This document shows positions 25,150 through 34,323 of a stretch of DNA of 64,000 nucleotides, piece by piece (position 1 is the stretch's first letter; the number at the start of each line of letters is the position of its first letter). The notes under the pieces are model-generated. The model worked only from the letters and a program-made list of their open reading frames with translations. It was not told where the DNA came from and did no database searches. The stretch comes from an uncultured Acetatifactor sp. (GTDB taxonomy: Bacteria; Bacillota; Clostridia; Lachnospirales; Lachnospiraceae), in NCBI GenBank assembly GCA_934426825.1, contig CAKRYI010000008.1, forward strand, positions 1 to 64,000. The letters run 5' to 3'. A program made the position numbers and the translations under genes.

Positions 25150-26031
25150 TTAAAACAAATTTTCCGGGTTCACCGGCTCTCCGTCTTTTGTCAATTCAAA
25201 ATAAAGGTTACTGCCCTCCACGCTGAAATATTTGGTGGGAGCCGCCACGGAACCAATCGTGTCCCCGGCATTCACATAGCTGTTTTTTGTCACCTCAATA
25301 TCCTTAAGCTGTCCGTATGTCGCCTCGTATCCGTCGCCCAAATCGATGGTAACTGCGTGTCCCAGTCTGGAATCCTCAAAAATATTTACAACCTGCCCTG
25401 CCGCACACGCGCTGACAGCATTTCCTTCCTCTGCCCGGAACATCACGGCAGGGTTGTATTTATACTGATCCAGTGTGGCAAAATAAACACTGCTGTCCAT
25501 GCTATAGTGCATCAAAACATCTCCCTGCACCGGTCGGGTGAGCCCGTCCGCCTCGAAAAAATGCAGTTCCTTTATCACCACACTGTTGCTGCCGGTCTCC
25601 TCATCCTCTTCGCTGTCGTCGTTGTCTTCCTCCCCGGCATCTTCTGCATCCGGCACGTCCTCCTCTTCCAAAGCAGTGCTTCCGTCCGTCAGCCCCGGAA
25701 TCTCTACCAGATGGGAGCCTGCCTCCATGGGCATATAATCCAGGTCATCCTCTAAATTGATTTGCTCCTCCAGCGTTTTATCCTGCCCGTTTAAAGCAAT
25801 CTGCGGGCTATCCCCGTTATCGGTTTCAAAATTTCTTGCAATCTCCTGATATTTGTTGTCCACATTGTCATCCAAGGTTGTAAAATCAATGGTATATCCG
25901 TCATTCTTGGAATCCGTATTTCTTTCTTTCATATAAATGCCGGTCATAGTCAGTGCAGCCAAGACAAATGCAGAGGAGGCAAGCATGACAATACGCTCTC
26001 TCCTGATATTATTTTTCCTGTTTCTTCTCAT
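25150..26031 (-). CDS. Degenerate LytM/M23 protein, SpoIIQ-like
   Basis: 293 residues. It has one N-terminal membrane helix (MLASSAFVLAALTMTGIYM, about 16-34), a very acidic linker (EEDVPDAEDAGEEDNDDSEE, around 120-150), and a C-terminal LytM fold (VMFRAEEGNAVSACAAGQVVN, then HAVTIDLGDGYEATYGQLKDI and SNLYFELTKDGEPVNPENLF). The zinc-ligand positions of active M23 enzymes are replaced: YGQL for YxHL and SNLYFE for HLHFE. This is what is seen in SpoIIQ, which spans the septum during engulfment. The ATG at 26031 begins the natural membrane protein; upstream in-frame sequence is not signal-like. Confidence 0.8.
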   Translation of the reverse strand: MRRNRKNNIRRERIVMLASSAFVLAALTMTGIYMKERNTDSKNDGYTIDFTTLDDNVDNKYQEIARNFETDNGDSPQIALNGQDKTLEEQINLEDDLDYMPMEAGSHLVEIPGLTDGSTALEEEDVPDAEDAGEEDNDDSEEDEETGSNSVVIKELHFFEADGLTRPVQGDVLMHYSMDSSVYFATLDQYKYNPAVMFRAEEGNAVSACAAGQVVNIFEDSRLGHAVTIDLGDGYEATYGQLKDIEVTKNSYVNAGDTIGSVAAPTKYFSVEGSNLYFELTKDGEPVNPENLF

Positions 26032-26146
26032 ATCCCCGTTTCCTTCCTTATGATTAAAAGCCGTTTTCGCGACATATACTGTAGTCACTTCTAGTTTTGC
26101 CGAAACGGGAGGTTTTATACCAGCCAAAATCTTTTGTTCCTGCCAA

Positions 26147-26181
26147 TAAAAAGAAAGCCACAGAAAAACCTGCGACTTTCT
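26147..26181 (-). terminator. Intrinsic terminator of the EF-hand gene
   Basis: Minus strand AGAAAGTCGCAG and CTGTGGCTTTCT pair over 12 bp with two wobbles around a TTTTT-type loop, followed by TTTTTATT. Confidence 0.8.
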
Positions 26182-26211
26182 TCCAATAAAATCTGAAATT
26201 GAAAAATAATT

Positions 26212-27435
26212 TTATGCTTCCTGCGCATATTTTGCCACATCCACATGCTGCACTGTTCCCACATTTCCATTCTCGTACAGAAATACGCCGGTACTGCGGA
26301 TAGCGCCGTTTGTCTGTCCCTCACCATTTTTCAGTGTAAAATCCGTGACTGCCTTCTGCAAACAGATAGCTCCCACCCCTTTATCGGCAAGCCGGTAAAG
26401 AACATCATATCCATTTTCGCCCTTGCACCAGATTTTTAATTTCGACCAGATAGCGTCATTTTCATCAATCCAGCCGTTGCCGTCCTCGTCATACTGCGCA
26501 AGGTCTGCAAAACCGTCTCCGCTCTTGGTTCCAAACAGTTCGTTGCCGTCATTGATAATGCCGTCCCCGTTTTTATCCAGCGCCAGATAACCGCTGCCGC
26601 TTCCAAGCCCGGAAATTTCATCTTTCACGCCGTCTCCGTCAATGTCAAAATAAAATTTCTGGTCGGACAGCTCCGCCACATCCGTGTCCAGATTGATAAC
26701 CAAAGGGTCGCACATCTGGAAATCGGCAAGCTGTAATTCCTCTCTGTAATACTGTTTGAATTCCCGGCTCATCCCCACGTTGACATTAAAATTGATTTCT
26801 CTGCCGTCTGCGGTGCGCACGGTTCCCACTGTGGAAAAGGAAGTTTCCTCGCTCTCCTCGTAATAGGTTTCTCTTCCCAGACTGAATACCATCATCTTGG
26901 GTTGCAATATGTTGGAGGACGAAACCTGCTGTCCGTTGCCCTGCAGATTATTCTGCTCTGTGTCCTGCGGTTCCTCCTGCACTGCATCCTGCCCTATCTC
27001 ATCCTGTAACCAGTCGTTTGACCTGCCGAATTTCGACGGAAACAGCAAATCAAAAATATAGCGGATGGTAAGCTGGTGAATATCCATCAACGTGTTGTCT
27101 CTGGAACTGATGGAACGAATACGGCTGTTGGAAAGAGAAAAACGGTTCTGCCATTCGTTGTACAGGGACGTCCTGCGATTCCCAATTTGTCCGTCCTGAT
27201 TTGCATTTTCCTGTCCGTTATCCTTTACTGCCGTATTCAGTGTGTTATTGTTCCGTGTCAATCCAGCCTGATATTCCTTTATCGCAAAGCGGCTGAATGA
27301 GGTATTAAAAGCCCGATAGCTTCTGGCGGATTCCATTCCTATACTGCTGGAATTAATTCTCAATCCTTCCTTTACTCCTTCTTCGGACACCCATTCCATA
27401 GGCGCTGCGCCATCTTCCCCTCCATAGTCAGACAT
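26212..27435 (-). CDS. EF-hand-like calcium-binding repeat protein
   Basis: 407 residues as given from the ATG at 27435. No signal peptide. An N-terminal region (INSSSIGMESARSYRAF) and a Gln/Asn-rich middle lead to three calcium-loop motifs: DIDGDGVKDEISG, DKNGDGIINDGNELFG and DEDGNGWIDENDAIW (about 265-335). A C-terminal segment follows with LTDFTLKNGEG-like content. Similar proteins occur in clostridia and proteobacteria next to surface genes; the function is unknown. A TTG at 27363, preceded by AAAGGA at about 4 nt, would give a protein starting MRINSSSIGMESARSY and may be the true start. Confidence 0.72.
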   Translation of the reverse strand: MSDYGGEDGAAPMEWVSEEGVKEGLRINSSSIGMESARSYRAFNTSFSRFAIKEYQAGLTRNNNTLNTAVKDNGQENANQDGQIGNRRTSLYNEWQNRFSLSNSRIRSISSRDNTLMDIHQLTIRYIFDLLFPSKFGRSNDWLQDEIGQDAVQEEPQDTEQNNLQGNGQQVSSSNILQPKMMVFSLGRETYYEESEETSFSTVGTVRTADGREINFNVNVGMSREFKQYYREELQLADFQMCDPLVINLDTDVAELSDQKFYFDIDGDGVKDEISGLGSGSGYLALDKNGDGIINDGNELFGTKSGDGFADLAQYDEDGNGWIDENDAIWSKLKIWCKGENGYDVLYRLADKGVGAICLQKAVTDFTLKNGEGQTNGAIRSTGVFLYENGNVGTVQHVDVAKYAQEA

Positions 27436-27481
27436 CGCATTACCCCAGAACCTTTTTTATGGCTTCCCTCCTGTCCCTCAT

Positions 27482-27531
27482 AAAAAAAGATGGTATCCGA
27501 CAGGAATTTCCCTTTCCTGTCCAAATACCAT
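27482..27531 (-). terminator. Intrinsic terminator after the SseB-like gene
   Basis: Minus strand GATGGTAT(TTG)GACAGGAA pairs with TTCCTGTCGGATACCATC and is followed by TTTTTTTAT. The stem is long with a small internal loop. The rest of 27436-27628 shows no gene. Confidence 0.85.
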
Positions 27532-27628
27532 CCGTGGCGTCAACATATTATTTACCGGATAACTGTTGGCCTGACAATCATCCTGTATGTAATATATCGA
27601 CCCATATTGTAAAAACTTTAGTGTTCTG

Positions 27629-28126
27629 TTAATTCGGCGGATTTACCGGGGGCTGCTGTCCCTGTGCCTTTGCCATTTTCTCTGCAAGATACTGTGCAAC
27701 CATCTCTTTGGGCACAATAATATTTGCGCCAAAAGGGTTGATGACAAAACCTGCCGCCGGGCTTGTATTGCCCTTGCTGTCCTTCTTAAACAGCATACCC
27801 GCATAATCATCAAAGGTCATGGAAAAACTGTGCTGATTCTCAAGATTTTTCCATTTGCCAAGTTCCATGCTGTCCGTAAACGCCACAAAGAACTTCTTTC
27901 CGTCCGGTGCGGAAAGCATGGGAAACTGCACCTGACTGCCGGCAGCCAGCCGCACTTCTCCTGCTGCATTTGCCTCCGGTTCGGGTGTCACGGTTGCCGG
28001 ACTGAGAAAATGTGCTTTCACAATCTCATCCGACACCATTTTTCTATGCTCAGGCGTAGCCTCCGCCTGCATTAACTGAATTGCGCCCACAAGCAGTGGG
28101 TTTGATACCGGTTTATTAAACTCCAT
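27629..28126 (-). CDS. SseB N-terminal domain protein
   Basis: 165 residues matching the SseB N-terminal domain: VSNPLLVGAIQLMQ, FPMLSAPDGKKFFVAFTDSMELGKW and the later GFVINPFGANIIVPKEMV. The C terminus is Gln/Pro-rich. The domain is common in Gram-positive bacteria and its biochemical role is not settled; some homologues are linked to type VII secretion or membrane sensing. It starts 14 nt after the hydratase stop, so the two are likely cotranscribed, and ends near a strong terminator. Confidence 0.82.
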   Translation of the reverse strand: MEFNKPVSNPLLVGAIQLMQAEATPEHRKMVSDEIVKAHFLSPATVTPEPEANAAGEVRLAAGSQVQFPMLSAPDGKKFFVAFTDSMELGKWKNLENQHSFSMTFDDYAGMLFKKDSKGNTSPAAGFVINPFGANIIVPKEMVAQYLAEKMAKAQGQQPPVNPPN

Positions 28127-28140
28127 TTTGTATCCGCCTC

Positions 28141-30429
28141 TTATACTCTGTTATAGTTAATCAGACATCCCTTAAGAATAATCTGACGCTCCTCGTCTGT
28201 CAGCTCGCCCAGACGCAGTTCAAATTCTTTCAGTCCCTCTGCCGTCACATTGTAAGCCTTGATAACCTCGGTCTTATCCTCCACTGCCTTCTTGATACCG
28301 GGGATAAACAGGTAATCCAGATTCTTGAAGGGAAGTTCGCCCTCTTTAATCAGGAAAGGAAGCATACCCCAGTTAATCAGGTTGGAGCGGTAACGCTTGG
28401 TTGCATACTCGTTTGCAATATTTGCCCAGCCGCCCAGTACTTTCTGGCAGGACGCAGCCTGCTCACGGGCAGAACCGTCACCGGGTTTCACTGCAAAAAT
28501 GGTGGAACCGAAGCCGGTGTTTGTATGGTCTGCATCTGCAAACTGCTTTTTCACCGTGTGCATAATGTCCTTAATCTCAGGAACTGCCTGACAGGGATGT
28601 CCGCCGTTCATTCTCTCGGTCTCTGCCTTCTGAATAGCTTTTGCTCTTCCCACGTACTGAGGGTCTTTACGGCTCAGTGCAAACTCTGCCAGTCCCAGAG
28701 GATTGGAGCGGTAGGAGGAAGTCTCTCCGGAAGGAATCAGCTCATCCGTGGTGGTGACAGGGTCATGGATTTCAGAAACCACCTGCAATACCAGATTGTC
28801 AGGGAGTGCTCCCATTGCGGGCCAGTCCTTGATATTCGGTCCAAAGTGGATTTCCACATCCGGGTCAGCCACACCGTGGGAATCAAATACACGGTTTGCA
28901 TAAATATTAGAATCAAAATGATATTTGTATTTTCCAATGGTTCCGTCAAATTCCGTAGCGGGGGTAAGCACACCCTTGTTGGCTGCGGTCGCCGCAATGG
29001 AACGTGCATCCATCAGTGCAACGGAAGAAATCTGACCGTTCTGCAGCTTGGAGCCTTCACGGTTCGGGAAGTTTCTCGTGGAGTGACGGATACTGAATGC
29101 GTTGTTCGCAGGCGTGTCACCCGCACCGAAGCAGGGGCCGCAGAACGCCGTCTTCATAATGGCACCGGTTTCCATAATGGTTGCCGCACAGCCGTTGCGG
29201 ATTAACTCCATGTATACCGGCATGGAAGCAGGATATACGCTCAGTGTAAACTCGTCTGCTCCGATATATCTTCCCTTCAAAATATCCGCTGCCGCGCAGA
29301 TATTTTCAAAGCCACCGCCGGCACAGCCTGCAATGATACCCTGATCTACCATAAATTTGCCGTTCTTCACTTTATCTTTTAACTTAAAGTCAACTGCTCC
29401 GTCCAGACTTACCAGTGCACGCTTTTCGGTCTCATCCAGAATATCCATCAGATTAGCGTTCAGTTCTTCGATGGTATAAGTGTTGCTGGGATGGAAAGGC
29501 ATTGCAATCATGGGACGAACCTTGTCCAAATCCACCACAATCATGCCGTCATAGTAAGCCACTTCACCGGGATTCAGCTCTGCGAAATCTTCGCTTCTTC
29601 CGTGAATCTCGTAAAATTCCTTAATCCGGTCATCTGTTTTCCAAATGGAGGAAAGGCAGGTAGTCTCCGTCGTCATTACATCAATGCCGATACGGAAATC
29701 TGCGCTTAAGGACGCCACGCCGGGGCCCATAAACTCCATTACCTTATTCTTTACATAACCGTTCTTAAATACGGCTCCGATAATGGCAAGCGCCACGTCC
29801 TGAGGGCCCACGCCCTTGACGGGAGCACCCTTTAAATAAACGCCCACAACTCCGGGCATATTGATATCATAAGTCTGATTTAACAACTGCTTAACAAGCT
29901 CAGGACCGCCCTCGCCCATTGCCATGGTACCAAGCGCACCGTAACGGGTATGGGAGTCGGAACCCAGAATCATCTTGCCGCCGCCTGCTAACATTTCTCT
30001 TGCGAACTGGTGAATAACTGCCTGATGAGGGGGTACATACACACCGCCGTATTTCTTTGCGCAGGTCAGACCAAACATGTGGTCATCCTCATTAATGGTT
30101 CCGCCCACTGCGCACAGTGAGTTGTGGCAGTTTGTCAGTACATAGGGCATGGGGAACTTCTGAAGTCCCGAAGCTCTTGCGGTCTGAATAATACCTACGA
30201 ACGTAATGTCGTGGCTGGTCAGTTTATCAAAACGGATTTTCAGTTTGTCCATGTTGCCGGAGGTATTGTGCTCCTTCAAAATACCGTAAGCCATGGTATT
30301 TTGCGCTGCTTCCTCCTTGGAAATGGTTTTACCGGTCATAGCCTGTATCTGTGCGGCAGCCTCCGGCGTATCCGGTACGATTTCCGCACCTTTTACCAGA
30401 TATGCTCCACCCTGTGTTAATTCAATCAT
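28141..30429 (-). CDS. Aconitase-family hydratase (YbhJ-like)
   Basis: 762 residues with the aconitase fold. The substrate and cluster motifs are ILGSDSHTRYGALGTMAMGEGG, VMTTETTCLSSIW and FCGPCFGAGDTPANNAFSI, giving the expected three cysteines of a [4Fe-4S] cluster (one in TTCLSS, two in CGPC). The C-terminal swivel domain includes ERMNGGHPCQAVPEI. Length and sequence resemble the YbhJ group, a divergent aconitase clade whose substrate is not firmly known. True aconitase or homoaconitase is less likely because of the unusual N terminus. The ATG at 30429 has AGGAGG at 7 nt. Confidence 0.82.
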   Translation of the reverse strand: MIELTQGGAYLVKGAEIVPDTPEAAAQIQAMTGKTISKEEAAQNTMAYGILKEHNTSGNMDKLKIRFDKLTSHDITFVGIIQTARASGLQKFPMPYVLTNCHNSLCAVGGTINEDDHMFGLTCAKKYGGVYVPPHQAVIHQFAREMLAGGGKMILGSDSHTRYGALGTMAMGEGGPELVKQLLNQTYDINMPGVVGVYLKGAPVKGVGPQDVALAIIGAVFKNGYVKNKVMEFMGPGVASLSADFRIGIDVMTTETTCLSSIWKTDDRIKEFYEIHGRSEDFAELNPGEVAYYDGMIVVDLDKVRPMIAMPFHPSNTYTIEELNANLMDILDETEKRALVSLDGAVDFKLKDKVKNGKFMVDQGIIAGCAGGGFENICAAADILKGRYIGADEFTLSVYPASMPVYMELIRNGCAATIMETGAIMKTAFCGPCFGAGDTPANNAFSIRHSTRNFPNREGSKLQNGQISSVALMDARSIAATAANKGVLTPATEFDGTIGKYKYHFDSNIYANRVFDSHGVADPDVEIHFGPNIKDWPAMGALPDNLVLQVVSEIHDPVTTTDELIPSGETSSYRSNPLGLAEFALSRKDPQYVGRAKAIQKAETERMNGGHPCQAVPEIKDIMHTVKKQFADADHTNTGFGSTIFAVKPGDGSAREQAASCQKVLGGWANIANEYATKRYRSNLINWGMLPFLIKEGELPFKNLDYLFIPGIKKAVEDKTEVIKAYNVTAEGLKEFELRLGELTDEERQIILKGCLINYNRV

Positions 30430-30518
30430 GGTCATCCTCCTGTTAATTTCTCCTATCTGTCCAAAAAACAAAACACTCTTTACATTATAATGGATTGCCC
30501 ATGCAGATGCAACGGTTT

Positions 30519-31544
30519 TTATTCGTCCTGAACGCTTTCTGCGCCTTTTATGGTAAGGCTGACGGCGCTGTTATGAAAACCGGCATCCCCGACTATCTGG
30601 AGAACATCTTTCTCCCCGTCAATATAGTCTTTATCGTAAAAATGAACATGCCCTGCCAAAACCGCCACCACCGGACTGTCCTTGGCTGTCGTCAGTTCCA
30701 TAAATTTCTTTGAATTTTCATTCGGGTACAGTCCGTCGTAATTTCCGCCGCCGATAACCACACCACTGTTCCACACCTGCTTTGCTTTCGTCAGCACCGA
30801 CTGGGTCAAAAACGGCACATGCACCAGCACAATCACCGGCTTTCCCTGTTCCAGAATCTTTTGATAAGGCTCTATCGCCTCCCCGTCCACCTGTCCGGTG
30901 CTGTTGTCCACCGCGACCACGATAAACTCCCCGAAATCATGGGAATGAATTGCCGTATCGTCCTGCATAAATGCCAGAAAACCGGGCAGATAACTCTGCC
31001 TGTCATTCGCAGACATATAATCCCACGGTGTTGTCCAGTCATGGTTTCCCAGCGTGTAGACATACGGCATCTTCAAGTTTTTTAAGCTCTCCTTCAAAAA
31101 ATTCATATGCTCCTTTGACGGGCTGTCGATAATGTCGCCTCCCAGCAGCACGCCGTCCGCCTCCGATTCATTGGCATACTCTATCCAGTCCTCAAAATTT
31201 TCCCGGCTGTGACGCCCCTTTTCATCCGCAAACTGCGGATAACGCTTCCGGCTTAATTCCGCAAACCGCGCCTCATTTCCGCCTTCCGCTACACTGACAC
31301 CTTCTGCAGCATTGCCGCTACCTGTCGCACTGCTGCCTCTTTCCGCCCCGCTGCCACTCTCCACCACCACATGGCTGTCCGTAAGAAACAACAGTTCATA
31401 CTCTCCCTCTATCTCAGGAAGCACCAGTTCCTCCTCTATCAGCTTACCGGGCGGCTTATCCTGCCCGCTGATTCCCCACCAGACAAGTGCGGCAATCAGG
31501 CAAGCCAATACGCCCGCTCCCGTTACTTTCCACCTTGTTTTCAT
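30519..31544 (-). CDS. Membrane-anchored metallophosphoesterase
   Basis: 341 residues. An N-terminal hydrophobic segment (VTGAGVLACLIAALVWWGI) makes it a signal anchor, and a Ser/Gly-rich patch follows at about 70-95. Calcineurin-like metal motifs are LLFLTDSHVVV, VLLGGDIID, YTLGNHDW, VLVHVP and VLAGHVHFYD, all present. It should act outside the membrane on phosphate esters. The ATG at 31544 has GGAAGG about 8 nt upstream. The substrate is unknown. Confidence 0.88.
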   Translation of the reverse strand: MKTRWKVTGAGVLACLIAALVWWGISGQDKPPGKLIEEELVLPEIEGEYELLFLTDSHVVVESGSGAERGSSATGSGNAAEGVSVAEGGNEARFAELSRKRYPQFADEKGRHSRENFEDWIEYANESEADGVLLGGDIIDSPSKEHMNFLKESLKNLKMPYVYTLGNHDWTTPWDYMSANDRQSYLPGFLAFMQDDTAIHSHDFGEFIVVAVDNSTGQVDGEAIEPYQKILEQGKPVIVLVHVPFLTQSVLTKAKQVWNSGVVIGGGNYDGLYPNENSKKFMELTTAKDSPVVAVLAGHVHFYDKDYIDGEKDVLQIVGDAGFHNSAVSLTIKGAESVQDE

Positions 31545-31615
31545 AACTTCCACCTTCCGTCCTTTTTTATAGTATAACAGGCTCTTTCGTCCGGTTGTGC
31601 GTCTAAGGGAAATTT

Positions 31616-31672
31616 TAAGCAAAAATTAAGAAAGCATTCCTGTAACTTTTCAGCCACACAAATGCTTTCTCT
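31616..31672 (-). terminator. Intrinsic terminator of glgP
   Basis: Minus strand AGAAAGCATT (31661-31670) and AATGCTTTCT (31629-31638) pair, followed by TAATTTTTGC. It is 70 bp downstream of the glgP stop. Confidence 0.75.
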
Positions 31673-31740
31673 TATCACGAACTCTGTTTGAAACTTTTAT
31701 TTTGGTGCTATTTTGATACTATTTTTATGCTATCTCGATG

Positions 31741-34236
31741 CTATTTCAATACTACTTTGTCCAGGTGCCAGATTTCATCCACGTACTGCTGAATAGTTCT
31801 GTCGGATGTGAACTTGCCGGAGCATGCTACATTGAGAATTGCGCTCTTTGCCCAGCCGGACTCGTTCTTGTATGCCTCTTCCACCTTCTTCTGCGCTTCC
31901 GCATAGGACTTGAAATCCTTCAGGATAAAGTAGGTGTCTGCCTTTGAGGTACTCTGCGTGTTGAGCAGGGAATTATATAACGGGCGGAACAGCTCCGTGT
32001 CAGCCGCATAGGTGCCGTTGATAAGCTGCATCAGTACCTTGCGAATATCCTGGTCATTATTGAAAATCTCCATGGGATTGTAGCCGCCGTTGTTCTCATA
32101 ATTGATAACTTCCTCTGCGCTCAGTCCGAAGATAAAGGCATTCTCTCCGCCGACCTCTTCCACGATTTCCACATTTGCGCCGTCCATGGTTCCCAACGTC
32201 AACGCACCGTTTAACATGAATTTCATGTTACCCGTACCGGAAGCCTCCTTGCTGGCGGTGGAAATCTGCTCGGAAACATCCGCCGCCGCAAAAATAATCT
32301 CTGCGTTGGAGACGTTGTAGTTTTCAATAAATACCACTTTGATTTTGCCGTCAATGGCAGCATCGTTGTTAATCACGTCCGCCACGGAATTGATGAGCTT
32401 AATGGTCAGCTTCGCATTGCGGTAGCCTGCCGCAGCCTTTGCTCCGAAAATAAAGGTTCTGGGATAGAACTCCATCTCCGGGTGCTCTTTCAGTTCGTTA
32501 TATAAGTGCATTACATGCAGAATATTCAGTAACTGTCTCTTGTACTCATGCAGACGTTTTACCTGTACGTCAAAAATGGAGCGGGGATTTACCTCAATGC
32601 CGTTGTGCTCCACAATATATTTTGCAAGGCGTACTTTATTCTGATACTTGATATTCATGAATTCCTGCTGTGCCTTTTCGTCGTCCGCATATACTTTCAG
32701 GCGTCCAATCTGGGGCAAATCCGTAATCCATTCGCTGCCTACATGGTCTGTCACCCAGTCTGCCAAAAGCGGATTGCCGTGCAGTAAAAATCTTCTCTGT
32801 GTAATACCGTTGGTCTTGTTGTTAAAGCGCTCCGGGTACATCTCGTAGAAATCCTTCAATTCCTGTTTTTCCAGAATTTCCGTATGGAGACGTGCCACAC
32901 CGTTGACGGAATAGCCTGCCACAATCGCCATGTTCGCCATCTTCACCTGACCGTCATAGATAATCGCCATCTTGCGGATTTTCTCCTGCACATCCACGCC
33001 GGGTACGTTTGCGTACTTCTGCTGGATGTCCAGAATAAATCTGCGGTTAATCTCTTCCACAATCTGATAGATTCTGGGAAGCAGTCTGGAGAAAAGCTCG
33101 ATAGGCCATTTTTCCAATGCCTCCGCCATAATGGTATGGTTGGTGTATGCACAGGTCTTGGTCGTTACCTCCCAAGCCTCTTCCCATGTCAGATAATAGT
33201 CATCCATCAGTACACGCATCAACTCTGCCACCGCTACCGTGGGGTGGGTATCATTTAACTGGAATGCCACCTTCTCATAGAACTTGCGTACATCGGAATG
33301 CTTTCTCATGTATTTGTCCACTGCTTCCTGCACGGACGCAGAGACGAAGAAATACTGCTGCTTCAAGCGCAGCTCTTTTCCTGCATAGTGGTTGTCGTTG
33401 GGGTAAAGCACCTCCACAATATTTCTGGCAAGGTTCTCCTGCTCCACTGCCTTCTGGTAATCGCCCTTGTCAAAGGAATCCAGATGGAAGCACTCCACTG
33501 CCTCCGCATCCCAGATACGGAGCGTATTCACAATACCGTTGCCATAGCCAACAATCGGCAGGTCATACGGGATTGCCTTAACGGACTGATACCCCTCCTG
33601 TGAAAATACGTTGCGGCCGTTCTCGTCCGTATGTACACTGACATAGCCGCCGAATTTTACAATTTTTGCATACTCCGGTCTGCGAAGTTCAAAGGGATTG
33701 CCGTTTACCAGCCAGTTGTCAGGGACCTCCACCTGATAGCCGTCTCGGATTTCCTGTTTAAACATACCGTAGCGGTAGCGGATTCCGCAGCCGTATGCCG
33801 GATAACCCAGCGTTGCGAGGGAATCAAGGAAACATGCGGCAAGACGTCCCAGACCGCCGTTGCCAAGCGCTGCGTCCGGCTCCTGATCCTCCACCACATT
33901 CAAATCCAGTCCGAGCTCCTCCAGAGCTTCCTTCACCGGCTTGTAAGCCTGCATGTTAATCATATTATTGCCAAGCGCACGACCCATCAAAAATTCCATG
34001 GACATGTAATAAACCATCTTGGGATCCTGCTCCTCATATGCCTTCTGGGTTTCCATCCAATTTTCCACAATCTGGTCCTTCACCGCATAAGCCACTGCCT
34101 GAAAGACCTGCTGGTCGGTAGCCTCCTCTAACGTTTTCCGGTAAAGAGTCTTTACATTGTATAAAACACTTCTCTTAAAAAGTTCCTTATCGAATCCTTT
34201 TTTCTTTTTGTTTTTGTCGGTCACTGCATTTTTCAA
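31741..34236 (-). CDS. glgP: Glycogen phosphorylase
   Basis: 831-residue GT35 enzyme releasing glucose-1-phosphate from glycogen or maltodextrin. Family motifs include DAALGNGGLGRLAACFLDS, QLNDTHPTVAVAELMR and the PLP-lysine region EASGTGNMKFMLNGALTLGT. The start is TTG at 34236, with GGGAGG about 10 nt upstream; an ATG nearer the SD is followed at once by a stop. glgC and glgD for glycogen synthesis are 18 kb away on the same strand. Confidence 0.96.
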   Translation of the reverse strand: MKNAVTDKNKKKKGFDKELFKRSVLYNVKTLYRKTLEEATDQQVFQAVAYAVKDQIVENWMETQKAYEEQDPKMVYYMSMEFLMGRALGNNMINMQAYKPVKEALEELGLDLNVVEDQEPDAALGNGGLGRLAACFLDSLATLGYPAYGCGIRYRYGMFKQEIRDGYQVEVPDNWLVNGNPFELRRPEYAKIVKFGGYVSVHTDENGRNVFSQEGYQSVKAIPYDLPIVGYGNGIVNTLRIWDAEAVECFHLDSFDKGDYQKAVEQENLARNIVEVLYPNDNHYAGKELRLKQQYFFVSASVQEAVDKYMRKHSDVRKFYEKVAFQLNDTHPTVAVAELMRVLMDDYYLTWEEAWEVTTKTCAYTNHTIMAEALEKWPIELFSRLLPRIYQIVEEINRRFILDIQQKYANVPGVDVQEKIRKMAIIYDGQVKMANMAIVAGYSVNGVARLHTEILEKQELKDFYEMYPERFNNKTNGITQRRFLLHGNPLLADWVTDHVGSEWITDLPQIGRLKVYADDEKAQQEFMNIKYQNKVRLAKYIVEHNGIEVNPRSIFDVQVKRLHEYKRQLLNILHVMHLYNELKEHPEMEFYPRTFIFGAKAAAGYRNAKLTIKLINSVADVINNDAAIDGKIKVVFIENYNVSNAEIIFAAADVSEQISTASKEASGTGNMKFMLNGALTLGTMDGANVEIVEEVGGENAFIFGLSAEEVINYENNGGYNPMEIFNNDQDIRKVLMQLINGTYAADTELFRPLYNSLLNTQSTSKADTYFILKDFKSYAEAQKKVEEAYKNESGWAKSAILNVACSGKFTSDRTIQQYVDEIWHLDKVVLK

Positions 34237-34323
34237 TCTAAATCATCCTCCCTTATTTGCGATTCAACGTCTTGATTATAACAAACTTTCTCCGTCTTTC
34301 CAACTGTTTCGACAAATTTCCTG

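Noticed and set aside
33147..33581. Many long plus-strand frames opposite glgP, ileS and mfd
   Set aside because: They are antisense frames of well-identified genes, without ribosome binding sites or recognisable domains.
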